A DNA stretch of 64,000 nt from Crocosphaera sp. UHCC 0190 (GTDB lineage Bacteria; Cyanobacteriota; Cyanobacteriia; Cyanobacteriales; Microcystaceae), in NCBI RefSeq assembly GCF_034932065.1, contig NZ_JAYGHP010000009.1, forward strand, positions 121,596-185,595, in the 5' to 3' direction. Positions 1 through 8,353 of the stretch are shown here, piece by piece. The translations under genes and the position numbers were made by a program. The notes beneath the pieces were generated by a model that made no database searches, had not been told where the DNA came from, and saw nothing but the letters and a program-made list of their open reading frames with translations. Every line of letters begins with the position of its first letter. Position 1 is the stretch's first letter.

Positions 1-71
1 GTTTTAAAGCAACCTATATCGTAGCAGAAAAGGGAATAAATGGGCAAAACAATTTTAGAGACAATATATTT

Positions 72-713
72 TTATTGTTTTTGTCCAGGAGGAATAAAAC
101 GAATTTCTATCCGTCTTCTTCTTTGATCTGAGTTACGATTAGGAGAAGATAATTGACCTGATGGTAAATACAATTGTGCTGCTGAGTACGCCCGAAATTG
201 AACCTTTTTAAAATTGGTGTTTTTTTCTAATTCTTGAACTACTGATAAGGCTCTCATTAATCCTAAATCACTATTAGAGCCTGGGGTTAATATTTTCACG
301 AATTGATTGCCATTTGCAACGTTTTCTAACTGACTATCTAAGTTACTAAATTGATTATTTGCTTGTCCATCTGTATGACCAATTACCTGAATAAAATCAA
401 TCTCTCGTTCCCTAATAATTTTATCAATTACTGGTATTACTTGCATCACAATATATTGTTTTAATTGAGGAGTCAATTCTGCACTACCTGATGGAAATTG
501 AAATTTCCCTGAATTTTCATCAATAATAATTGGAGAAGCTGATTCTAGGCGTTTATTTAAGTCTTGTAGATTTTTATTTAAGTTAAGAACATGAAAAAGA
601 GCTAACAACAATAAAAAGCTAAGAATCATAAACGCATTGGACATTAAATCTGTGAACGAAGCAAATACATTGAGTTCTTCAAATTCATTTATATTTCGGT
701 GTTTTTTAGGCAT
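72..713 (-). CDS. MotB/ZorB-like membrane protein with OmpA domain
   Basis: Protein of 213 residues, last gene of a four-gene minus-strand operon. A single membrane helix lies at about residues 19-42, preceded by a short cytoplasmic tail. An aspartate (D22, in FTDLMSN) sits at the start of the helix, where MotB, ExbD-like and ZorB stators carry their proton-binding Asp. The rest is an OmpA-type peptidoglycan-binding domain, with GHTDG at about 112-116 and the C-terminal SDQRRRRIEIRF signature. It would anchor the stator to the cell wall. It follows the MotA-like gene by 10 bp, so the two very probably form one complex. The fold assignment is strong. The role as a proton-driven stator is inferred from the Asp and the gene pairing. 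Confidence 0.85.
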   Translation of the reverse strand: MPKKHRNINEFEELNVFASFTDLMSNAFMILSFLLLLALFHVLNLNKNLQDLNKRLESASPIIIDENSGKFQFPSGSAELTPQLKQYIVMQVIPVIDKIIREREIDFIQVIGHTDGQANNQFSNLDSQLENVANGNQFVKILTPGSNSDLGLMRALSVVQELEKNTNFKKVQFRAYSAAQLYLPSGQLSSPNRNSDQRRRRIEIRFIPPGQKQ

Positions 714-723
714 AATTGCACTT

Positions 724-2346
724 TTATAAATTATTCTTTTGGTTAAAATTGCTTAAGTTATCCAAAAAAGATTGATTACTTTTTGAATTTAGTGTCACAG
801 TGAGTTTATTTAAAACTGATTCAATTTCTTTTAGAGACAGAGCAGATTTTTCAACCTTTTCCGTGATAATCTGAACGTGATAATTAGTTCTTCCGTTTTC
901 TTGTATCATATTTTTACTTAGTCTGTCTCCTAATGTGATTAAATGTTCTTGATTAATGGTTGGTTGATTAATCAGTTGAACAAAGTTGCTTTTAATTGTG
1001 TATAGATAATCTCTTGTTAGTTCAATTTTTTCTAACAAAACCTGATTACTTTGATTATTATTATTGGTCTGACTATCAAGACTTTTAATAATACGATCAC
1101 CTAATGTTTGGAGACTAAGAGATCCAGTTTCTAAATATTCTTTATTCAAAGAAATGAGTTCTCTTGATTGTTGATTTACGCCATCTATTTTACCTCCAAA
1201 GTTTAAGATTTCATGGACAGAATCATTAAGATTAACAATGGTTATTTCTACAGTTTTAATTAATTCAGTAACCGTTGATATTGTATTAGAAAACTGCTGT
1301 TGAGTTTTGTCTAAATTTTCAGTTGCAGATACTAATTTATAAGATAATTGACTATTATTAATCATTTCTGATGCTTCTAAAAAACACATCGCACTATTTT
1401 CTAAAGTTTTAGCATATTTCACAAAATTCTCATGTTGAACAATTTCTTTAAGAGAATTAACCTGTTTTTCCAATAATAAAGCTGACTGATAAAAAGTTTC
1501 TGAACCCCTATTTAATGTACCAGCAGTTTCCGTAAAACGTTCATAAACTTGTTTTGCTAAATTAGTTGCTTCCTTGTTTCCTTCAGCAATTTGTTGTGCA
1601 ACACTTCCTAAAGATGATCTAACTGCTTGAGTTACATTCTCATGAAATCTCGTTAAGAATTCATTCTGTTGATCGACCATGCGATTAATTGCTTGATCAA
1701 GTCTCGTTTTTCCTTCAATCGTTGGTTGTAGAATATTATCAAGATAATCCTCTAGAGAACTAATGAGAGCATATTTCGCTGAAGTGGTATTACAACGAAG
1801 ATTAACTAATGTTAATAAAGAACTGCATACTAAGGCAATTAAGCTAGTAATAAAAGCAATTCCCATACTTTGGAGAGGTACTTGAAATTTATCAATAAAA
1901 TTGTCAGCTTCTCCCCCTACTTGACTAATGGTTTCACTTAAATTATATAAATTAATGGTAATCCCTAAAAATGTCCCTAATAATCCAAATGCCAACAATA
2001 AATTAGGCAAAAGACGACAAAAATAGTCCCATTTTTCACAGGATAGTGAATTGCCAAAAAAATTAAACTTTTCCTGACTATATACCCCATCAACTAATGC
2101 TTCAGTATTGACTTTTTCTAAGACTAAACTCGCTTGTTTAAATCTATCTTCTAAGATAGTAACAATTTTAGGTTGAACCCCACGACTACTATTAAATGTC
2201 ACCAGTCTTCTTACTTTATTCGCAGCATCGATCAAGTATCGATAAAGAAAAACTCGTAAAAAAATAGCCAATATTGTCGGAATAATGACCAATATAAGCG
2301 TCAGAAAAATTAGATAAGGGGGAAAGAGTTTAATCCAGTCAAACAT
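724..2346 (-). CDS. MotA/TolQ/ZorA-like membrane protein with long helical tail
   Basis: Protein of 540 residues. Hydrophobic helices are visible at about 10-33, 112-135 (LLPNLLLAFGLLGTFLGI) and 160-183 (MGIAFITSLIALVCSSLL). The last two, with the G-LGTFLGI turn, have the look of MotA/TolQ/ExbB channel subunits. Residues 190-540 are hydrophilic, rich in Gln, Asn, Leu and Lys, and probably form a long helical or coiled-coil cytoplasmic tail. ZorA of the Zorya defence system has the same design: a channel core plus a long tail. The gene lies between the tubulin-like gene (21 bp upstream) and the MotB-like gene (10 bp downstream). It could also be a non-defence stator such as a TolQ relative. 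Subunit type is fairly sure, function unknown. Confidence 0.8.
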   Translation of the reverse strand: MFDWIKLFPPYLIFLTLILVIIPTILAIFLRVFLYRYLIDAANKVRRLVTFNSSRGVQPKIVTILEDRFKQASLVLEKVNTEALVDGVYSQEKFNFFGNSLSCEKWDYFCRLLPNLLLAFGLLGTFLGITINLYNLSETISQVGGEADNFIDKFQVPLQSMGIAFITSLIALVCSSLLTLVNLRCNTTSAKYALISSLEDYLDNILQPTIEGKTRLDQAINRMVDQQNEFLTRFHENVTQAVRSSLGSVAQQIAEGNKEATNLAKQVYERFTETAGTLNRGSETFYQSALLLEKQVNSLKEIVQHENFVKYAKTLENSAMCFLEASEMINNSQLSYKLVSATENLDKTQQQFSNTISTVTELIKTVEITIVNLNDSVHEILNFGGKIDGVNQQSRELISLNKEYLETGSLSLQTLGDRIIKSLDSQTNNNNQSNQVLLEKIELTRDYLYTIKSNFVQLINQPTINQEHLITLGDRLSKNMIQENGRTNYHVQIITEKVEKSALSLKEIESVLNKLTVTLNSKSNQSFLDNLSNFNQKNNL

Positions 2347-2367
2347 GATAAAATCCTCGAATATTTT

Positions 2368-5300
2368 TTAGAGTCCTAAAAGCTTGGTTTTGGCAGCTTC
2401 AAATTGTTCATCAGTTAAGAAACCATTTTCTTTCATTGAAATTAATTTCTCTAATGCTTTCATTCCATCAGATTGTGTATTTTGGTGATTTTGAATAGTT
2501 GCTAAAGGTAAAGATGTCTGATTTCCTGATTGTTTAGAATCAGAATAAGATAATAAATTATTATTTGATATTTGGGATTGTTGCTGCTTTATTTGATTTT
2601 CAATTTGAGCAATAAACCTAGTAATAATTCCTTCTTTTGCTGGGGTTTCTGTGGTTGCTCTTTGTCCAATAACTTGTGACTTATAAAAGAAATTGGGATC
2701 ATGTTCTGATAAACTTTCTACATTCATTACAAATTTTTGAATCTTAGAATAATATTGTTCTTTCATCAAATTGGGATTAGCTTTTATTTGAGAAACTGCT
2801 TGATCTAGTAATGTTTTAATCATCTCTGTCATATCTTGACGAGAGGCTAATTGTTCTAATGCTTCTCGCCAAGAATAGCTTAAAGATGCTGTATAATGAG
2901 TTCGATGTAATTCGTCATAATATGGAAATTCATAGCGTTGAGTTTCCTGATTATATTCTAGTAAATTAAGGGCAATACAAGGATAAAAAATATACTCTAT
3001 TTCTTTTATTATCTTAGCATCATGAGGAATAATATCCGTAAACATAATTTGATGGTTATTATGCAAAATGCCTTGTGATACTTGTTGCTGATAGTGATCT
3101 TTCATTCTAGTTATATCATTAACAATTCTCAGAGGAAAAGCAGCATATTCTGTTATGAATAATATCTCATCTTCTGCTTGAATGGGTTTGAAGGACGTTT
3201 CAGGAATACCGAGTTGATTAATTAGCATATCTTTAAACTGTTTTACTTCAATATCATCTGTTTGTTTAAATCCAATTAATTGACTATTTTTTTCTTTCCC
3301 ATTATAAAAGCGAGGATCACTTAAATTGAGAGATAATAAAGGTTTAGCTGACTGTAAAATTTGTTCTAGTCTTCTGGGACGATCTGAAATTGAATAATTT
3401 TCTAAAAATCGTTTAATCACTGATTGAACTTGACTAAAACCAAGGGAACTAAATAATCGTTCAATGACCAAATCAGTTTTAGTTTGTAATTGAGATTGAT
3501 CTACAAGATTAGTGGTTAATAAACTTAATAAAGAGTCCCCAAAGCTTAATTCTTTAGCGATATTATAGGTAACTGAAACTAGCTGTGATTGAGAACCATT
3601 ATTGGGAATACAACTATCAATATCTGCTTCAGGAAAAATAGCTTCACCACTCATCTCATCTAGGTTTAATTGTCGCAATTCTTCTTCTTTTTTTTGATAA
3701 TAATAGTTGGTTTTTTGTAATAAATCACTGAAGCTGTAAACTTGATTTAAACGAGTTGATACATGAGTTTGTAAAGTCTCGATAATTTTAATTGATTCAT
3801 CATTAGCTGCAACTTCAAAATTATGTTTAATAATGCGGGAAATATGCCGAATTGTCGTAAGAATAACTTCTTTGATTTGGGCAAACTTTCGACTATTAAG
3901 AAACGGCAATTTAGACTTTTGTTCAATATCTTCTATTTCTTGTTTTGCCTCTGCCCAAATTTGCTCAATTTTTTCATCACTATACATTCCTTTAAGTTCC
4001 TGCTTTTTAGTTTCAAAACTTCTTTGATATTGAGCAAGTTTGGTTTTTAATGCTTCTAGAAAAGCCAAACTATTATTAATGGAAAAATTCTCATTATTGG
4101 GATTCAATAAATCAGCTAAAAAGCTATCAATATCTTGAGTTAAATTATCAGTAATAATGGACTGATTATTTTTTAAATTAGTCAACCAAATTCCTCGACT
4201 ACTTTCAGTCTTTCCATCTTGAACTTTCCGAAACTCTGAGCGAAATCCTCTGGGTAAATCTTGCTTAACGATGTCAATATCTTCTGTTTTTTTGAATTCA
4301 AGATTTTCTAGAGAAGTTTGCCATTTTTTTAAGCTTTTTTCAAAGCTTTTATTATTGTCTTGAGTTGCTTCTTTTAGCTTATTTATAATACAATCATCTG
4401 CATTAATATTCGATGTCCATTTTAGTAAAAATCCCTCAATTAAGGTATTAGCTTCGGGACTTTGGCCTATCCCCTCCAACCAAAAGTTAACTAATTTTAA
4501 GGTGAGACGATTTAAGGCAATTTGGACTAAGCGATCGCGGGTAAAATAAATGGCAGATAATCCAAATGTAAGATACTGCTGACACATCTTAAATGGATGA
4601 TCATCCGTTCTCAACATAGGGTCTTTAAAATTATTTCTTTGTCCTTGAAGTTTAGATGCTAAATCACTAGAAAACTCCAGAAATATCTTGTAAGCTATGA
4701 CATTACATAACTTACCTTTTTCATTAATTTTATAATCTCCTGATGTTTGATTAGAAAGTAAATAAGTGTAATCAAAGGGGGGACGACTTTCACTAATCTT
4801 GCTCTGATATTGTTTATCATAACAAGCTTCAAATTTTGTATTTTCGCTGGTATAATAATTTAGTTCTTTAAGGGCAGCATAAGTATTAGCATTCATGATA
4901 GGTGTATCACCAAACAAAGCAGAACTGATCATCAAATAACCAAAAATCTGACTATTTTTTTTATAAAGATTTCTCACTGTATAAGCAACATCTAAAAACA
5001 GTCCGCTTCCTGTTCCTCCACAAAGAGAACCAACAATAAAAATATCTAATCCTTGCTGAACATTTAGCCTTTTTTTGAGTAAGAATTCTTCATGTCCTCT
5101 GGTACGATTTTCTGCATTTTCAATAGCAGTTTTAATCGTGCGATAGTTATGAAAAAAGGCTAGTCTTCCCACTGGTCTAATGCCATGCGCTCCATCTTCT
5201 ATGGCTTTTACATGACCTTTTAACTGAGGATGAAACCAGCTTTCAATATGAGAATAAGCTCCTTCAAACAGGGTAGGATGTTCTAATTCATGTAATAGAT

Positions 5301-5577
5301 TATCAACATCTTGGGATGTCATGCTAGTAATCACTTTTTCAGCATCACGAAACAGAATTTCTTCCCCATGATATGTATTTCCAGTCGGTAAACCAGAACT
5401 ATTAAATGAATCTTTGTCAGTATCAATTTGCACAAAACTAATCACAGGTAGTTGATTTAATTTACCGTATTTATCAATAATAAAGCGACGAATTCGCATT
5501 AAAACATCTCGTCCTGTTCCCCCTAAACCAATACAAATTGTCCGTTTAATGGCGCGAGTTTGTTGTTCTTGAATCAT
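2368..5577 (-). CDS. Tubulin/FtsZ-like protein with C-terminal SHOCT domain
   Basis: Protein of 1069 residues. The N-terminus has a nucleotide-binding start, ICIGLGGTGRDVL (GLGGTG at 17-22). Residues 185-196 read LCGGTGSGLFLD, the tubulin/FtsZ signature loop (GGTGSG at 187-192), so this is a member of the 'tubulin-like' (Tubulin_2) group. The long middle part is largely helical and not recognised. The last 32 residues (GMKALEKLISMKENGFLTDEQFEAAK...) form a SHOCT-type short C-terminal domain. The ATG at 5577 is preceded by a good AGGAAGG site. It is the second gene of the operon with the vWA and MotA/MotB-like genes. GTP binding and polymerisation are expected from the family but not shown. 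The 1069-residue length is far above FtsZ (about 400). Confidence 0.82.
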   Translation of the reverse strand: MIQEQQTRAIKRTICIGLGGTGRDVLMRIRRFIIDKYGKLNQLPVISFVQIDTDKDSFNSSGLPTGNTYHGEEILFRDAEKVITSMTSQDVDNLLHELEHPTLFEGAYSHIESWFHPQLKGHVKAIEDGAHGIRPVGRLAFFHNYRTIKTAIENAENRTRGHEEFLLKKRLNVQQGLDIFIVGSLCGGTGSGLFLDVAYTVRNLYKKNSQIFGYLMISSALFGDTPIMNANTYAALKELNYYTSENTKFEACYDKQYQSKISESRPPFDYTYLLSNQTSGDYKINEKGKLCNVIAYKIFLEFSSDLASKLQGQRNNFKDPMLRTDDHPFKMCQQYLTFGLSAIYFTRDRLVQIALNRLTLKLVNFWLEGIGQSPEANTLIEGFLLKWTSNINADDCIINKLKEATQDNNKSFEKSLKKWQTSLENLEFKKTEDIDIVKQDLPRGFRSEFRKVQDGKTESSRGIWLTNLKNNQSIITDNLTQDIDSFLADLLNPNNENFSINNSLAFLEALKTKLAQYQRSFETKKQELKGMYSDEKIEQIWAEAKQEIEDIEQKSKLPFLNSRKFAQIKEVILTTIRHISRIIKHNFEVAANDESIKIIETLQTHVSTRLNQVYSFSDLLQKTNYYYQKKEEELRQLNLDEMSGEAIFPEADIDSCIPNNGSQSQLVSVTYNIAKELSFGDSLLSLLTTNLVDQSQLQTKTDLVIERLFSSLGFSQVQSVIKRFLENYSISDRPRRLEQILQSAKPLLSLNLSDPRFYNGKEKNSQLIGFKQTDDIEVKQFKDMLINQLGIPETSFKPIQAEDEILFITEYAAFPLRIVNDITRMKDHYQQQVSQGILHNNHQIMFTDIIPHDAKIIKEIEYIFYPCIALNLLEYNQETQRYEFPYYDELHRTHYTASLSYSWREALEQLASRQDMTEMIKTLLDQAVSQIKANPNLMKEQYYSKIQKFVMNVESLSEHDPNFFYKSQVIGQRATTETPAKEGIITRFIAQIENQIKQQQSQISNNNLLSYSDSKQSGNQTSLPLATIQNHQNTQSDGMKALEKLISMKENGFLTDEQFEAAKTKLLGL

Positions 5578-5592
5578 GGTAAGACACCTTCC

Positions 5593-6738
5593 TTATTTGT
5601 TAATAATTGAAATAACAATGTCAAAGTCTTGATCGCCTTTTGATTGCTCAGGACAATTAATTTTAATTGTCTGCTGCTCTAGTTTAATTTTTTGCAAAGT
5701 CTCCTTTCCTCTATAATAAATAGGAGCTTGTTTGGTTGGGTTTAAATATAAATAATTACCTCGGCGTTCTAAATAACCTCTAATTTCTCCCCCTGGACAA
5801 TAAATAGAACTTAAATCCTCATCTCCAATCGGAATTCTTTGCTGATTTTTTAAGACACATTTTTGTTTTTCTCTATCTTCATCTGAAGGAAAAATTACCT
5901 CTAGATTCCAGGGTTTCTGTAAACTCAAAAAATACTTGATTCCCCAAATACTTCCTAAAATAAATATCCCAAAAACCAGAACAGGAAGCCAGAGTTCTTG
6001 CAACAGATAAGCATTAACTAAACAAGTTTCTTTTCCTCCAGGAGCAGGGGTACAAAATTCTTGAATGGTTGGGGGAACATCAACAATGGTTAACTGATAA
6101 TTTTTGATATTATTAGTTGTAATAGTTTGCGATCGCTGGTTTAACGGTAAAGCTTGAATCCATCCTTGTCTTTCTTGACTTTCTGGTGATTGTTTTTGAC
6201 GAAAAGGACTATCAGCAGGAGTTTCTATCCAAGTATCTGAAGAAATACCTGATTCTGTTAACAAAGGAGCTTCGGTAATCCAAACAACCGATTGAAACTT
6301 AACAGGTTGATTTTCCAAGAGACGACATTGATTTAATTGTGCTAATTTTCGATAAACAAATAACTCTGCTTTCTGAATATCTGTGTTACGAAGATTGGCA
6401 TTAGATTCTAAAGGAATCTTTTGAAAAACAGCTTCAATGTCTTCTTGTTTCCCCTGAAATTTAATTCCCTCACCCCAAGAATTTTGGTTAGGTGTTAGGG
6501 GATTAATTTCGGCAGCAAAAGGCACAACATAAACCGAATCTCCTGAACGCAAACTATCTTGTATTATTTGATGTAAACGGGTTTGGCCTTCCTCATTAAA
6601 ATCCACACTTCCCGTCAAATCAATCGCTAAGATAACATCTCGACCCCCATGTAGGTGTGAGATCAATGCAAGTCCAGCACGTTGCCAGTAAGTTAAAGGT
6701 TCCCCAGGAGTGAGCGTTAAACAAGCATCAGTATTCAT
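5593..6738 (-). CDS. vWA-domain membrane protein
   Basis: Protein of 381 residues, first gene of the operon. Residues 33-180 resemble a von Willebrand A domain, starting DVILAIDLTGSVDFNEEG with a MIDAS-like D40-x-T-x-S44, where Thr replaces the usual first Ser. There is no obvious signal peptide. One strong membrane helix (LWLPVLVFGIFILGSIWGI) lies near 250-270, followed by a domain of about 110 residues rich in alternating hydrophobic residues and probably beta-rich, whose family I cannot name. It ends 15 bp before the tubulin-like gene, so the two are almost certainly co-transcribed. A scaffold or metal-dependent adhesion role is inferred from the vWA fold only. Confidence 0.72.
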   Translation of the reverse strand: MNTDACLTLTPGEPLTYWQRAGLALISHLHGGRDVILAIDLTGSVDFNEEGQTRLHQIIQDSLRSGDSVYVVPFAAEINPLTPNQNSWGEGIKFQGKQEDIEAVFQKIPLESNANLRNTDIQKAELFVYRKLAQLNQCRLLENQPVKFQSVVWITEAPLLTESGISSDTWIETPADSPFRQKQSPESQERQGWIQALPLNQRSQTITTNNIKNYQLTIVDVPPTIQEFCTPAPGGKETCLVNAYLLQELWLPVLVFGIFILGSIWGIKYFLSLQKPWNLEVIFPSDEDREKQKCVLKNQQRIPIGDEDLSSIYCPGGEIRGYLERRGNYLYLNPTKQAPIYYRGKETLQKIKLEQQTIKINCPEQSKGDQDFDIVISIINK

Positions 6739-6883
6739 ACTTGAGAATAGTAGTCAGCGATAGTGTGCTTCCTACTTATGATTCCCAACTTCAGGGAAAA
6801 AACTTAAGTACCCAGAAAAATTTCCACCGTCGTCCAAAACCAAGAAGCATAAGACAAGAGACAAGAAACCTGGTTAAATAGTG

Positions 6884-6900
6884 TAGAATAGGCTATTCTA
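6884..6900. promoter_or_regulatory. 17-bp palindrome just before the HEAT-repeat gene
   Basis: TAGAATAG-G-CTATTCTA is a perfect 8+1+8 inverted repeat that ends 6 bp before the ATG of the HEAT-repeat gene. It lies in the 168-bp region between that gene and the divergent vWA/tubulin operon. It could be an operator for a dimeric regulator or a small RNA hairpin covering the ribosome binding region. No clear Shine-Dalgarno sequence is seen here. Confidence 0.4.
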
Positions 6901-6906
6901 ACAACT

Positions 6907-7659
6907 ATGCACAGTAACGACGACCTGAGTGTAATCGAGAGTGCGGATCAATTTGATGACCCCTTGGATCGCTTAGAATCAGTAGATGCTAACGTACCCC
7001 CCCCTGATCCAGAGGAAATGTTGCCAAAACTTAGGGAGACTGATCCATCCCAACGAATGCTGGCAGCAAGGGCATTTTGTGAGTTACAAGACCCCCGATC
7101 GATCCCCCACCTCATCGAACTATTAAATGATATCTGTCCCCTAGTGCGGGTCAGTGCAGCCTACGCTTTGGGGAGAAACACCAGTTCTGAAGCAGTGGCC
7201 GCCCTCATCGAACTCTTAGCTACAGACTGGAATGGTTATGTCAGAAAAGGCATCGTCTGGGCCCTAGGAAATAGTAGCGATCGCCGAGCCGTCAAACCTT
7301 TGATCCACGCCCTCAGAACCGATATTTCCGCCGTGCGTCTCTGGGCCGCCAGTAGTCTCGCGCAAATCGCTAAACTAGAATATGAAGACGTGATCTCCGC
7401 CATGGCTCCTCTCATTGAAGGGTTACGACGAGATGCCGTGGCCGCCGTGCGAGGAAACTGTGCCTGGGCCATTGGTCAACTCTGTCGGGAACTCCCTTCT
7501 AATGTGGTCTATGCTACCGCCATTGATGCTTTACTGGAAGCCTTAGTGGAAGATGAAGACTACGGCGTAAAAGAAGATGCCAAAAGTGCTTTATTGCGGC
7601 TAGGAGATCCCAGAGGACTGCAAATGATCGAAGATCTCGAACTAGAAGGACTGATTTAG
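6907..7659 (+). CDS. HEAT-repeat protein (PBS-lyase-like repeats)
   Basis: Protein of 250 residues. After an acidic N-terminal stretch of about 45 residues there are five or six helical repeats of about 30 residues, with the recurrent pattern D-x2-V-R-x2-A-A-x-A-L-G (for example PLVRVSAAYALG, GYVRKGIVWALG, SAVRLWAASSLA, AAVRGNCAWAIG, YGVKEDAKSALL). These are the short HEAT repeats of cyanobacterial proteins such as CpcE/CpcF and NblB, though no lyase-specific feature is visible. It is divergent from the vWA/tubulin operon and separated by 5 bp from ubiX, with which it is probably co-transcribed. A scaffold role is likely; the partner is unknown. Confidence 0.85.
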   Translation: MHSNDDLSVIESADQFDDPLDRLESVDANVPPPDPEEMLPKLRETDPSQRMLAARAFCELQDPRSIPHLIELLNDICPLVRVSAAYALGRNTSSEAVAALIELLATDWNGYVRKGIVWALGNSSDRRAVKPLIHALRTDISAVRLWAASSLAQIAKLEYEDVISAMAPLIEGLRRDAVAAVRGNCAWAIGQLCRELPSNVVYATAIDALLEALVEDEDYGVKEDAKSALLRLGDPRGLQMIEDLELEGLI

Positions 7660-7664
7660 GGTCA

Positions 7665-8273
7665 ATGACAAAACCGTTAATTTTAGGCATTAGTGGGGCA
7701 TCAGGGTTAATTTATGGGGTTCGTGCCTTAAAATTTCTCTTAGAAGCTGATTATGAGGTAAATGTGGTCGCTTCTAAAGCGACTTACATGGTGTGGCAGG
7801 CCGAACAAAATATTAAAATGCCCGCCGAACCAGACCAACAAGCAGAATTTTGGCGAGAACAGGCCGGGGTTTCTAGCAAAGGGAAACTCCTCTGTCATCG
7901 TTGGGGTGATGTGGGGGCAACCATTGCCAGTGGTTCCTTTCGGACCTTGGGTATGGTGATTATGCCCTGTAGTATGAGTACGGTGGCTAAATTGGCCACA
8001 GGGTTAAGTTCCGATTTACTAGAAAGGGCTGCGGATGTACAACTTAAAGAAGGTCGTCCCTTGGTGGTGGTCCCCCGTGAAACCCCTTTCAGTTTGATTC
8101 ATTTACGGAATTTAACCACCTTAGCAGAGGCCGGGGTGAGAATTGTTCCAGCTATCCCTGCTTGGTATCATAACCCTCAAACCATCGAGGATTTAGTGGA
8201 TTTTGTGGTCGCTCGTACCCTAGATCAATTAAATATTGATTGTGTTCCCTTGACCCGTTGGCAGGGACATTAG
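7665..8273 (+). CDS. ubiX: Flavin prenyltransferase UbiX
   Basis: Protein of 202 residues, normal for the family. UbiX joins a dimethylallyl group to reduced FMN to make prenylated FMN, the cofactor of UbiD-type decarboxylases. The N-terminus LILGISGASGLIYGVRALKFL is the flavoprotein nucleotide-binding start of UbiX. MVIMPCSMSTVAKLATGLSSDLLERAADV and RPLVVVPRETPFSLIHLRNL are the conserved central and C-terminal blocks. It starts 5 bp after the HEAT-repeat gene. No ubiD is in the window. Confidence 0.93.
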   Translation: MTKPLILGISGASGLIYGVRALKFLLEADYEVNVVASKATYMVWQAEQNIKMPAEPDQQAEFWREQAGVSSKGKLLCHRWGDVGATIASGSFRTLGMVIMPCSMSTVAKLATGLSSDLLERAADVQLKEGRPLVVVPRETPFSLIHLRNLTTLAEAGVRIVPAIPAWYHNPQTIEDLVDFVVARTLDQLNIDCVPLTRWQGH

Positions 8274-8353
8274 GAAGTGTGGGGGGGAAAAGAACCCAAA
8301 CTTATAAAGGGGTTTTGAAAACCGAATTAAGTATGAGAAGAGGGGGAGATTAG

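Noticed and set aside
3823..4050. Plus-strand open frames of 64-75 codons inside the tubulin-like gene
   Set aside because: They are antisense to a long, clearly coding frame, have no ribosome site and no family resemblance.
72..6738. Classical Zorya defence system
   Set aside because: Only the ZorA/ZorB-like pair is present; no ZorC, ZorD helicase or ZorE nuclease is seen, so it is described as ZorAB-like rather than Zorya.
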